Shown here: positions 45,336-57,500 of the stretch, one piece after another
How the letters are laid out: each line of letters opens with the position of its first letter
How positions within the stretch are numbered: the stretch's first letter is position 1
From: Eudorina sp. 2006-703-Eu-15
Lineage: Eukaryota; Chlorophyta; Chlorophyceae; Chlamydomonadales; Volvocaceae
DNA length: 64,000 bases
Reading direction: 5' to 3'
NCBI GenBank assembly: GCA_003117195.1
Contig: BDSI01000012.1
Span: 1,245,316 to 1,309,315 of the forward strand
The notes under the pieces: model-generated
Databases searched by the model: none
Told to the model about the DNA's origin: nothing
The model's input: the letters and a program-made list of their open reading frames with translations, nothing else
Program-made: the position numbers and the translations under genes

Positions 45336-47191
45336 ATGAGGCGCATTTTTGGAGCGAAGAAAGCCGCTCCGCCAGTACCGACACTTGATGAGACTAATGA
45401 CCGCCTGAGTTCAAGAGGAGACAAGTAAGGCAGCTGGGGGCCAAAGGGTGTAGCTTCTCGCAAGTTCCCGTTCCCTGCAGCTGTCGGGTTGTGCAGTGGT
45501 GCCCCACAAACACGCACCACCTTCGCCACACCGACATCTTGTGCCGAAACAGGACTGACGAGAAAATAAAAGCACTGGACGAGCAGCTGGCCAAGTACAA
45601 GGAGCAGATAAAGAAGACGCGGCCGGGACCTGCGCAGGATGCTATCAAGCGGCGTGCCTTGCAGGTATGCAGCAAGCGGCCGGGAGACGGGCTCCAAGTG
45701 AAAACTCAGTTGGGGGCGGCCGATGGATACCCAGGGTGTCGAAGCCATTTGAGTGCAAGCTGCTTTCAGCCCAGCCGGTCCCGAGCGCCCCGCTGGGTCT
45801 GGTATCGGTTTGGGCCGCTTCAACGCTAACGTGTGCCGCTCCCGGAGCTTACCGGCTGAGATGTTTACGATCAGCAGCCTGTCATGCTTAGCAGGCATTT
45901 GCACCGGCATACCCGTTGACTTGGCGCATCCGCCCTCGGCTGTCCGCATGCTGTCCAAATCTTGAAGCATACCCTTTGCTGCGTGTTGTCTGTATCCCTG
46001 CTGGGCCCCACCTATCCATGCCGCCACCTCGACATCTGCTGGCCCAAGGGGGTCATGGTGGCCGCCTCCGCGGCTGACTTTTCCCGCCGCACCGGGGGCT
46101 GTCCGCGCACTTGGCTGTGACTTGCTGGTACCATCCCGCCCTGCCCTTCCCAAACCCACCGAACACGCTCAGGTCCTCAAGCAGCGCAAGCTGTACGAAA
46201 GCCAGCGGGAGCAGCTGTACCAGCAGCAGTACAACATCGAACAGACGCGGTTCACGGTGGACAGCGTCAAGGACACGGTGTCCAGTGTGCAGGCGCTGAA
46301 GGCCGCCAGCAAGGAGATGAAGACGGCCTTCAAAAAGAACAAGGAGCTGGACATCAGCTACATTGAAAACATGCAGGACGAGATGTTTGACATGATGGTG
46401 GGTGGCAGTGGCTGCAGCCATAAAGCGGAATGGAGGGGAGAGCCTGCGGTCCGGCCGGGGCTGCACCACCCGGATCGGTGTGCGGACGGTGTGAGGCGTC
46501 GTGGTTGATCCGCCCCTGGACCCACCCCTTCCCGCCCACCTCCCCACCCCCGCCAGCTGGCCCTCGACCCCAGCGCCTGTGTGCGCGCTACCGCCATCAC
46601 CCCTCAACCACAGCCGCTCTGTCCGTTCTTAACGCCGTTATGCGTTGCCGCCCCCTCCCCTTCCGTTTCAGGACATGGCCAACGAGATCAACGAGGCGAT
46701 GGGGCGGTCGTACGCCATCCCGGAGGATGTGGACGAGAGCGATCTGATGGCAGAGCTGGACGCCCTGGAGGCGGACCTGGCGGTGGAGGATGCGGGCAAG
46801 GAAGGGCCCAGCTACCTGCAGGTGGGGGCCGGGGTAACGGGGCGGGGGGGCCTGAAAGGGCGCGCAGGGCCCCAGTTGGAACGAGAGCCAGAGCTGGGCG
46901 GGTTGCCCCGGGCGGTGTTTCGTCAGGGCGGGTCTGTATCGGACTGAACTGGCAGACGATTCCGTGGTACCGGGGCCCTCACATGGGGGTCATTTCAAAG
47001 TCAACTGCAGCTGATACGGCTAAATACGGCCACGCGGGTAGGTGCGCGGCGGCGGTGACAGCCGCCAGCTGCTAAGTGCGCTGACCCATCCATACCCGAA
47101 TGCGTCGCAGGAGCCGGAGCTTGATCTGCCGGCGGTGCCGCCCAACAAAGAGGCGGAGCAGGCGCAGGCCGCGGAGCCGCTGCGCACGTAG
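45336..47191 (+). CDS. ESCRT-III-associated protein CHMP5/VPS60
   Basis: Snf7-family protein that modulates VPS4 and LIP5 during multivesicular-body sorting and membrane scission. Exons: 45336-45424, 45553-45664, 46173-46397, 46672-46821, 47111-47191; all GT-AG and in phase; 218 aa, the usual CHMP5 length. It starts MRRIFGAKK, diagnostic of the family, followed by DRLSSRGDK, a coiled-coil with YKEQIKKTRPGPAQDAIKRR, then VLKQRKLYESQREQLYQQQY, ENMQDEMFDMM, MGRSYAIPEDVDESDLMAEL and the C-terminal EPELDLP motif. Net charge shifts from basic N-terminal to acidic C-terminal, as in all ESCRT-III subunits. A TGTAA is at 47825, rather far downstream. Confidence 0.96.
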
Positions 47192-48007
47192 CAGCACCGC
47201 TTGGCACGCCAGCAGGAGTTTAGCAGATAGGGTAGAAGGCGGGTGTGCTGTATTGGTATAACGTGTATTTTGGGAGGTGGGCGACGCTGCCGAAGCGTCA
47301 GAAGGCTGGTGGTTTGGGTACGGCATCCCCCGGTTGCAACGAGTCGGTGTTGTTAGCATGAACAGCAGGATCTAGTGCCAGTTGACGGCGAATGTGTGGT
47401 AGGAATGCCGTATGCCCGTGCCGACAAGTTTTTTTATCCATGTATCACGCGCTCTGTGAAGTATCCATGTATCACACTCCGTGAACAAGCAATTTGTCGG
47501 TGTGCAGGTCGTAGTGCTGCTACTCCTGGTGGTTGATGACGTTTGGTGTATTGCAGACAAGGTCAGGTTCGGTGTTGAATTTGCATAAGAAGTGCATATT
47601 TGGCGATTAGGCTTTTCATGCGGGTTCAAGTGGTTTGCGGCCACAGGTCACCGCATAGACGGCCGTCCCATGGTTCCGCTGCGCTGGGTCGCACATACAT
47701 GCTGCGAAAGCGTTATTGAAAGCATATATAACTTTCTTATGAAAAATTTTCGTCCTCTGAAATCACATGTTTTCAGGGTGGCTGGCCTCTTCTTGTAGCA
47801 ATGGGACCATCTTGATAGTTTCACTGTAAAATGTATCATGTGCGATGCATACCATAACTTCGGGCTGATTCGATGAGTTATTCAAAGTATGTTATAGTAC
47901 AGTGACGGGATCATTACCTCTATATCATATCCGAAGGCTGTTGTCGAAGTGCTTCAGCTGCGAGACGCGCGGCATCTACGAAGCGTACTTTATCAGTTGC
48001 TTATGAA
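47192..48007. other. AT-rich intergenic region between CHMP5 and the DUF1802 gene
   Basis: No coding sequence seen. It should contain the CHMP5 3' end and the promoter of the next plus-strand gene. The part around 47,690-47,900 is the AT-richest. Confidence 0.45.
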
Positions 48008-49922
48008 ATGCAGACCGTCGGCAACTCTCGACCCACAACCGTTAAAACCCTGCCAGTGTCCACCTCCCGGAAGTCGGTTCGCTCCCGGAGATGCTCTCGG
48101 CAAGCAATTGCAGAACCCACGGCGGCAGCACCGGAGCTTGGTATTCGTGTACGAAAAGCTCTCAAGGAGTGGGCCCCAACAATTGAGGCCATCGGCCACG
48201 GCGAGCAGACGGTAATGGAGGACATGCGAATCAAGTCTGATTTCTAACAAACACTGTTTCGTATGATGCCCATTCGCGTCGCGGACAACGGTTGCCCAGC
48301 GGCGCGCGCAGTGCGCCGTACACGAGCGCACAAACTGCCCTTCAACCGTAGGGCTCTGCCCCATTGCCCTCATTACCGCCCTTGAGCAGGTGCTGTTTCG
48401 CAAGGGAGGGATAAAGGAGCCCACTTTCCGCCCCGAGGCCTCCACCTTCCTGCTGTTCCCCACCAGCTTCCACACCGACCAGCAACTGCTCAAGCCCGGG
48501 GTGGCCGAGCGGTACGCGCAGGTACGGCCGCACGAGACCAGCAGCTGGGCAGCCCGCGTCCCGCGACACTGCCGCATCGAGGGACTGGCCTGGGCTAGCC
48601 GTCTCCCAATCCTGTCAGACCACATCAGGCCGGGGCCCCCCGCTCGAGGTGTTGCGGCCATGCCCGTGAATGAAGTGCAGCCCGCTCAGCCGTGACTTAC
48701 ACTGCGAATGTCGCACCTCGCTCTTGCCTTGCTCCCACCGTGGCCTCCTGGCGGTTGTGTGGGTGGGTATCGCTGCGTGCAGGCGATGCGGCTGGAGCCC
48801 AAGTCGGAGTCCGTGCTGCGGCTGCCGTACGTGGCCCAAGTGACGGGCTCATGGACGACGTACGACCCACAGGTTCTGCCCATACTGGACGAGTTTCACG
48901 TGTGGACGGAGCAGGTGGGGACAGGCTGACGTGGCTCGCTCGCTCAGGAACAGTACGACGACCTCAGTGTTAGCCCGGCTGCCCTGGCCCGTCAGCCCTG
49001 GCCGCCACGCCGCCCCACGTCGTTTCCCCGCGCCTGTGCGGATCCCACCGCCCCGCCCCCCACTGCCCCGCCCCCCCACTGCCCCGCCCCCCACTGCCCC
49101 GCCCCCCACCGCCGCAGTTCATTGAGACGCGACTCAAGTGGCGGGCCAAGCAGCCCATCACGGTGATGGAGCTGCGCTGCTGGCGGCTGCAGCAGCCCCT
49201 GGAGCTGCCCGTCACGGAGTCGCTCTTCGGCTGCTTCTCGTGGGGTGGGTGCGGAATGGGATTGGCTGAAGAGCACAGACGTGCCAATGTGCGGCAGGCC
49301 CAAAGAGGAGACTGTTCGAGCAGAACCACGGGTCCGGAAGCGATGGGAGGGGGGTTCCTGATCTGCGAGCACCTCGCGGGAAACAGCTTCCGAAAAACAG
49401 CTTCCGGGAAACAGCTTCCGGGAAACAGCTTCCAAGGCAAGACAGGGCGCGAGCTCGCGCGCCAGTGAACGTCCCCGGGTCGGACGGCGGGTGGAGGGGG
49501 GTTGTTGCCGAAAGTAGCAGGTAACAGGCACATGCGGTGTGTGTGCAATCGTCCCAACAGCAGAGACGACTTCGGTGCATGGCAAACCATCTGGAACCCG
49601 CTGAGTGCCGCATACGGGATCTGATCTGGATCCCACCTGCAGTGCTGCGTTATATACCGGCACCGTCATATTGTCGACCGTAAACCGCCCACCGCCGACC
49701 CCCAAACACATCCTCAATGCAAACCCGCACTAACCCCACTCCCATCGCCAATGCCCACCACCGATCCGCCCCGCAGTGGATTTGGCCGAGCAGCTGCACG
49801 CCCCGGGTTATCTGGACCTGGGTGCTGCCACGGCAGTTATCGGCGACACAGACTTCGCGGCCAGGCAGCAGCGGCTGCGCGCGGCTCTTGGCGGCATTGC
49901 CGCGGAGCCGCTGCTGATCTGA
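48008..49922 (+). CDS. DUF1802 domain protein
   Basis: Exons: 48008-48211, 48390-48521, 48783-48914, 49118-49244, 49777-49922; all GT-AG and in phase; 246 aa. The domain starts with VRKALKEWAPTIEAIGHGEQ, then VLFRKGGIKEPTFRPEASTF, LLFPTSFHTDQQLLKP, the middle TYDPQVLPILDEFHVWTE, KWRAKQPITVMELRCWRL and the C-terminal GCFSWVDLAEQL. These match the conserved blocks of the DUF1802 family found in cyanobacteria, plants and some bacteria. The N-terminal 45 residues are basic and Ser/Arg/Thr-rich, fitting a chloroplast transit peptide. Function of the family is unknown to me. No TGTAA occurs soon after the stop; an AATAAA is near 50046. Confidence 0.88.
49378..49434. repeat. AAACAGCTTCCGGG tandem repeat in DUF1802 gene intron 4
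   Basis: Four copies of a 14-15-nt unit (GGGAAACAGCTTCC) with small changes; each unit is partly palindromic (GGAA...TTCC). Confidence 0.9.
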
Positions 49923-51575
49923 CGCCGCACAACCTGATGCGCTGGACCTCCCTGACAGACGGCCTTGTCGGATGGCAGTGGCCCTCCGTGGCCCGTGTAC
50001 TATCATAACTCGAGACGCGGAGGGCGGCGAGAGCTGTAGTGCCTGGAATAAAAAGCGCATTGTGTGGGATACTGGGATTGTCCCAGAAGGGGCCGGGGCC
50101 GGGGCGCATAGAAAAGGGGCCACGGGGACATGAATGGGTATCGCCTCCTGGTCTGGCAACGTCTCTGGGCCCTGGTGGCAGTTGATGTGATGCGGCCATC
50201 GGCGGCATAGTGGGTGGGTGGTGCTGTACGGATTGCGTGAATGACGGTTGGAGGTGCAGATCTAGGTCGTTGTTGCGGCTACAGTCGGAAGTGGCGGGGA
50301 GACGCGGCGCCACGTTGGGCGGCTGGCGGCGTAGTGATGTTGGTGCAGGGGGTGTTGCTCGCGTTTGCGGTGGCACCGTATCGCTGGATGCCACCGACGT
50401 TGCTGCGCGCTGGGTTGGACCCCGAGCTGGGGCTGCGTGGCCAGCCTGCCGCGGTGGGAAGGCGGAGCCATCGGTCGGGGTTGGGTAGGCAGCTAGGCAC
50501 TGGGGCGAGTGTCCGCTGGCGGGGCCGTCTGATCACTTCTCGCCCACATCCCGTCCGCGACTGGGCTTCAATGACGAATGCACAGAAGCCCCTCTTTCGC
50601 CGAAGTGAGAAGCCCGTCCCGCTACTGAACCTCACCCTGCCATAAAGCTGCTCCAAGTAAGTCCTGCACAAGCCCGAGGATCCTGCAGGTTATCAGGTTA
50701 CCAGACAGGCTAAAGAAGATCCTTGCCTAAACGACCATCTGCATATGCGAGGCGCTCGGCCACAGGCCATACCCGCGCTGACGTGCTGGCAACTGCCAGT
50801 GCCGGTCCGATGACTATCCACATGGATCCTGGTACTGCTCCCTACACCCGCCACCCGCAGCAAAAACCGTCCGAAGAAATGTCTTAAGCCGTTGTCCGAA
50901 AGGCACCTCGAAACCATGTCCCGTGTCATGTCAGATTTGCGCCCTAAGAAAATGGAGCGGCGTCGGCTTTGCCCCTCCGCCTCCGTCGCTCGCCACCAGA
51001 TCTCGGCCGTTCCCCCCGAATGTGCCGCCTGTGTGGTAGCTAATCCCATGATTCGCCTCTGCGGACCTCCCAAAACAAACCTAAGACATGGCCTCGTCGT
51101 CCTGGCGAGTCCCTTCTCCCGGCTGAGCCCCCCGCAACGAACTGCGCCTGCATCCCTAAGCACACGCCTGCCGCACCCCGCCCCGCCCTGCCCCGACCAA
51201 GTCCCAAGTCCCAAGTACAAACAAACAAACTACCCGCGACCGTGGCCAAGGACCTGCTCCTCGCCAACTGCCTGCATCCGCCGCCGCCGCCGCCACCGCC
51301 GCGCGGTCCCCCTCTGTCGATCCCGTCGCCCGCGGACTTTCCCAGTTGCCCTGTCTGACAGCATCACATCTCGCCAGCACCAGCCAGCCAGCCAGCCAGC
51401 CAGCCAGAACCGGACCCGGGCCCGCGCCGAGTCACTCATTCGACCCCACTCACCCACGAACGCAGCTCGCGCAGCTCCCAATCGACTCTTGGGCTGTCTG
51501 GACTGTTTTCACTGTAATACCCACAAAGCTCAGCTCTCCCACGAGCTCCCTCCCATGCGCTTACTCTATCTCAGC
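49923..51575. other. Convergent intergenic region between DUF1802 and NUP205 genes
   Basis: No gene could be supported. A (CCAG)n run is at about 51380-51405. No TGTAA-type signal for NUP205 was found close to its stop. Confidence 0.45.
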
Positions 51576-54500
51576 TCAGCTCCGCGCGCAGTACATCTTG
51601 AGGGTGCGAACCATGAGGTCAATGCCCTCCAGCGTCTGCTGCTGCTGCGGCTGCTGCCCGCCCATGCCCATCGGGTCCTGTGGACCCCACACGCCGCCGC
51701 CCCCGCCCCCGCCGCCGCCTCCGGCCCCGCGCGCCACACCCATGCCTCCCAGCAGCATCTGCTGCCCCCCGGCGTCCGCCGCCGCCTCCGCCAGCCGCGT
51801 CAGCAGCTCCTCCACCCGCAGGCACGTGTCCTGTAGCAACGTCATCAGGTACTGCACCTCCTCCGGGCTGCCCAGCGCCGCCGCGTCCGCCTCAGTGGGG
51901 CTCGGCATCGTCGCCGCCAGGTCCAGATTGGCGGTCGCCTGGTCCAGCAGCTCGTCTGTGTCCATGAACGTGTCGCCGCCCGACGCGGCCGCGGCGCCGC
52001 CCTTGCCGTTGGCCAGCAGCGGCGCCAGCGTCGGCAGCGGCCGCGGCAGGAAGCGCAGGAAGTGGATGACGGCGGTGCTCAGCGCCGCCTCCAGGACGAA
52101 CAGCGCGCGGCAGAGCTGGCGGTCCACGGACGTCGCGGCCAGCGCCCAGAAGTGCCGCGCCAGGCGCCGCCGCGCCGCGAGGCCGCCGGCGGAGGAGCCC
52201 GCCGCCACGGCCGCAGCGACGGTGGCTGAGCCGGCGGGCGCGTAGGCCGCCAGGCGGTCCGTGACGACCTGCTCGTCTAGCTGCGAGTCCGGCAGCCGCA
52301 GCAGTCCCAGCAGCTCCGCCAGCTCGTCCAACGACGCCGCGGCGTCGCGGCACGCCTGCTGCGCCATATCCCGCACCAGCAGCAGCGTGGGCCGCCCCGT
52401 CAGGGGGTCCAGCTCACGATGCTCGGGTGCGCCCACGGCACGCAGCATGCCCTGCGGGAGCGCGGGATGCGGTGCCGCCGCCGTCGCGGCGGCGGCCAGC
52501 GGCGCCGTCGCGGCCGCCGCCGCCATGTCCCGCAAGAGCCGCGCCAAGCTGCACCGCACGGACAGCACCCGCGCACCACGGCTGCAGGCCGCGCACCGGG
52601 AGCCCGCCGCAGCCTTGGAGCCCGCACCCGCACCGCCCGCCGCGACCAAGGCCAGGGCACCACCCTCCACCGCCGGCACAATCGCGCCCGCGCCGGCGGC
52701 GGCAGCCGCCCGCGCGCCGGCCCCCCGGTGCGAGGCCCGCAGCGCCTGCACGATGGGGCTGCTGGAACGCTCCTCGAGGCAGCAGAACTGGAAGGCCATT
52801 TTGAAGGCCATGGCCTTGAGACCCTCCGCCACGAGCGGTTGCATGGTGGGCAGGACGGGCACCAGCCGGACCAGCAGCCCCAGGGCCAGGTCAGCCAGCT
52901 CCAGCTCCGGGTCGTCGGGGACCCAGCCACGGGTGCCTGTGGCGGGGAGTTGCACGGGGTTGCACGGGGGTATAGGAAATTGGTTGACATGCGCTGCTGC
53001 CAGGGGGTGGATGGACGGGGGGGCCGCCCATTTGACCACAGGTTGTTGGGTGATTGGTTAAACAACTCTGTGAGAAGTGGATCGCCAACATAAAAAAACG
53101 AGTCCATGAGGGGCGGATTGCCTGGATGGGGGTATATGAAGCGGGCAGCACTGTTCATCTACAGACCCGCCATGACACGTCAATGTTTGTTGAAAGGTGC
53201 GATAGCAGAACCCCCGGTACACCCGCCTTGGTCCCTGCCGACACAAATCCACAAAGCACGCCAACTAGAGTACCAGGGGAAAGATACCTCGTCACTGGCC
53301 ACACAACCCGCGAAAGCAGCGGCCGCCCAAGCAAGCCATAGACCACCGCAATCGTCGCCCGCCACGCACCTACGCCCGCCGCGTCCGCCATGAGGCGGCA
53401 CAGCAGCTGGTGGTGCCCGGACGCGAAGGCCGCCGCATCCGTCCGCACCGCCGCGCTGTCCGGCAGCGCCGCCAGCACCGTCAGCAGCAGCCGCAGCAGC
53501 GGCGCCGTCAGCGCGTTGAGGCGGAAGCGGACCGAGTCGGTGGACGCGGAGGCGGAGGGGCCCAGGGCAAAGCCGGGCCGCAGGGGCGCGGAGGCGGGGT
53601 CGTCCGGCACCAGATCCAGGGCGGCACACCTGGTCGGTTTGGGTTGAGGAGGGAGAGGCACCACGGCGGGGTCCGCGTGTGGGGTCAAGCAAAGCAACCC
53701 GCCCGCGCGTGCTATTCGACATGCAGGCCAGGAGTGCGCAGGGACAACCCACCCGCGCGTGTGTTTGGTGAGACGCCCACCCGGACCACCCGAGCGTGTG
53801 TGATGTGTGTGATATGTGCGTCAGGCGAGCAGCCCCACATCATTGGTGCATGGATAACACCCTGGCCGGATGACCTCATATGACCTCATGGTCCCAACGG
53901 ACCCCTGATTCGTAACGTCCACAAGACCTAAGCGGTTTCGGAGCCGCCAGCAGCGAAATGGGAACCCGCATGGTGGAACGCAGCCCCATGGGGGATGGAT
54001 GGATGTACACGCCATGCCGTCTCCGGGCCATTCTGGATCCCGTCGGCGATTCTATCTACCCCCGCCCTCACCGGTTGAGCGCCATGATGCAGTTGAGGGA
54101 GTAGAGCTGCTGGGCGGCCGCCGCGCGGGCCGCCGGCGGCCCTGCGGTCGCGAGTCCCGTCAGCAGCGCCAGCGCCGACTCCAACACGTGCACCGTCCGC
54201 CTCGCGCGCTTGCCGCCGGCCGTCAGCGCCGCCGCCGGCAGCGTCGCGATCTGCGCCAGCAGCTGCTGCGGCACCCCCTGGCGGTAGGCGGCCGCCGCCA
54301 CCGCGGTGCCCGCCGCGCCGCCCGCCGCCGCGTCCACAGCCAGCAGGGCCCTCAGCAGGTGCATGGCCACGGCCTGGCCCAGCGGCGGCGCGCTGCCGCT
54401 GAGGGAATCGGCTGCCAGGGCCTCCACCAGAGCGACGCCGTGGGCCGAGATGACCGACGCGTTAGCGCGCTCGATGAGCTCCTCGGACTGCAGGAGAGAG

Positions 54501-57500
54501 GGGCGGAAGAGCCGCATCGCATGACACGATGACAGCAGCGAGGTGTGTGGCGGCTCGGCTCTCGATGGCCTCACACAACAACACCAGTACTATGTACCTG
54601 GGGAGGGCCGGGCCGCCTCATCCGGGACAGCGCCCTGGACGACCCACGAACCGCCTCCTCCTGCGTCTCCTCCCCGCCAGGCCCCCGAGTGCGCACCTCT
54701 CCCCGCCTCCAGCCATATGTAACATATATACATAGACCTATTTCCCTTGATATATCAATGATTAAATACATTCCTATTCCCCTCCTCCCTTGCCCAGCGA
54801 CCACCTCACCTGGTCCAGCACCGCCACCGCTTCCGACGATGCCCCCCAGCCCTGCAGCAGCGCCGCCAGCACCGCCGGGGCGCAGCTGGTGGCCAGCTTG
54901 GAGCCGCGGCTGAGCTGCAGGTACTGCAGGCCGGCGGCGTACAGCTGCAGCCGCACCGAGGGCGCCCGCCGGCTGTGGGCCCTCAGGATGAGGTCCACCA
55001 GCAGCCGCAGCAGCGCCTGGCAGCGCGCCGGGACCCGCACGGCCGCCAGCGGGTCGGCGGCCTGACCTAGGCTCATGTGCAGGATCGCTTGCTCCTGGGA
55101 GGAGAGGGGGGGAGGTGAAGGGATGAAGGGATTGAAGGGATGCGGCGGTGAGGTTGGACCCCCCCCACACACAGACACACACAGACAAGAACACACACGC
55201 ACAAACGATCACACGCGCTCAAACAAACAAACAAACACACGCACCTGCAGCTTCGAGAGAAGGACCCGGGAGGCGGAGCACAGCGGCCCCGCAGCCCGCT
55301 CCGCCGCGCCGTCCATCCGCGACATGAGGCCCCGGACGGTCTCCAGCGACGACGTCAACGTGTCGTACAACGCCTCCGCGGCGGCGCCGCGCAGCAACGC
55401 GTTGAGCAGCTCGTACTGCCGGGTGAAGATCACCTGGCACCGGCCCGTGGCCCCGAGGGACCAACAGGTAAGTTAAGGACCAGGCACCTCCCGGCAACAT
55501 CCCGCAAGGGCCAAGCCCAGCGAATAATCGTTTATCCTGAAGCTAAGCTCTGGCTGACGTCCCCACCCTCCTGCTCATCGATTATCGTCACCACCGTGAT
55601 GCGATAAGGAAGGGCTCCATACCCCCCCGCCATCCCACGGCTATGTCCATGAAATAAGAGGAGTGTCAATGACATCCCTCTACCACCACCACCACCACCC
55701 TCTCCGATTCCCTGAAGGGCTTGATTTACCGGCCCCCGCCCTCATGATCCTTCCCTCCCTTCCGCATGCCGCTCAACGTCCCACCTGCACCAGCTGCTGC
55801 CACGCCTCCACCGCCGCCGCCTGCGCGCCCGCCAGCAGCACGTAGGCGTTGTGGCGCTGCGCGTAGCGCAGCGCCGCGCGCGCCGCGTCCGAGGCCGCGT
55901 CCGCCGCGCCGCCCACCGCCCCGCCCGCTCGCGCCGCGAAGGCGTCCAGCCTCGCCCTCAGCAGCGCGAACAGCGCGTCGAAGTTGAAGATGAGGTCGCC
56001 CGTGTCCGATGCCATGGCCACCCCCGCCTGCTGCATCAGGGAGGGGTTGGTGAGGAGCTGCTCGAGGCCCACCTCGCCCGCGCTCAGGTCCTGCGTCGTG
56101 CGCCAGGGGCACACGGGCAGGGGGGCGTACCGGAAATTGGTAGACGTTAGTAGACCCCAAGGGGGGCCCAGCCGGGGCACAGGGGAGCGGGAGGAGGTCA
56201 GGGCAGCTGGGGAGCTACGAGGCTGCCAGGGAACGGACCCTTCGGCGCGGGAAGTGCAAGTTGCAACGCAGGTCTGCATTGGCCCAAAAACGTCGCAGAG
56301 CAATGGTCAACAGGGGAGAGTAAGAAACGCAAATGCGACCGGCAGGCAAACCATGAGACAGCTAGGGGTTTTAGGTATGGGAAAACGTCCTAGGTGGGAA
56401 AACTTCCTAGGTGAGGAAGCATGCCGTCAGGGGGTCGCACAGGAAGGGCCGTGCCCTACCTGCAGCATCCGGCGCTGATCCTGGGTCAGGTCCGCCAGCT
56501 GCGGCTCCGGGAAGGCCAGCGCCGAAACCACCCGCATCGTGTCCAGCAGCGTGCTGGTGCCGGCCACGGACGCGCTGCTCACCGCCACGGCCGCAGCCGC
56601 GGCGGCAGCGGCCGCCGCGGCGGCCGCCCCTGCGAGGCCGACCGCCTCCACGGACAGCGCCGGCTCCCCGGGCGGCGCAAACAGCTCCGCCAGCAGCTGC
56701 CGGGACGACTCGTCGTGCTCCAGGCGCAGCAGCAGCAGCGCCTGGTGGGAGAGCACGAGCGGGGCCAGCGGAGCAGTCCTTCGTCTGGACCACCTGGACC
56801 AACTGCCTTCCCACAGTCCCAGTCGGCCCCGCTGTCAAATCCATAACATATATTCCCCTTTTCGTCACATCAACATCACCTTCCCGCGTCGAGCCGGGCC
56901 GCGCTCTTCCACAGCGCCGGTGCAGGGGGACGCCGGGGGCGTGGGCGCTTACCTCGATGTGGCTCACCACCGTCACCACGCCTCCCCGCCGCGACCCGGG
57001 CTGGCGCACCCATCCCGGCGGCACCCTTACCTACCAGCCCCCGCCAGGGAGCTCACCACTCCGCACTCACCGCGAGGCGCATGTACCAGGAGCGGCTGTG
57101 CAGCGCCGCGGACCGCTCGTGGGGCCGCAGCTCGGCGCCGTCCAGGCCCCCGCTGCTGCCCGGCAGCTCCATGTTCAGGAGGCCGCGGAGGCTGGGGATG
57201 AGGGACTGCGAGGGGAGAGGGCGGGCAAACGCGCACCGCGACAGGCGGGAGACATATACCGAGATCATGCAGAAACCGTCATCCCGCCGCCTTCTTCCAA
57301 CCACTCCTATGAGCTCTCGCCCTCGAGAGACCGGCGGCAAGGCACGAACGACGCGGACCGCTGTCGGAAGCGGCCAGGCTCAATGGAAACACGCTGGGAG
57401 CTGCCGCCGGCCGCGCGGGCGCCCAACCTGGCCGCGGTCAGGTCCGGACCCGACGGCGGGTGTCCCCTGGGCACACCCGACATGACGTGAACGTGTACGT

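Noticed and set aside
49378..49434. Insertion sequence or attachment site suggested by GGAAACAGCTTCC palindromes
   Set aside because: Only a short tandem repeat within an intron; no terminal repeats or coding capacity.
52261..53093. Plus-strand frames of more than 220 codons antisense to the last NUP205 exon
   Set aside because: The minus-strand frame carries the conserved nucleoporin content; the plus-strand ones are Ala/Arg-rich shadows.
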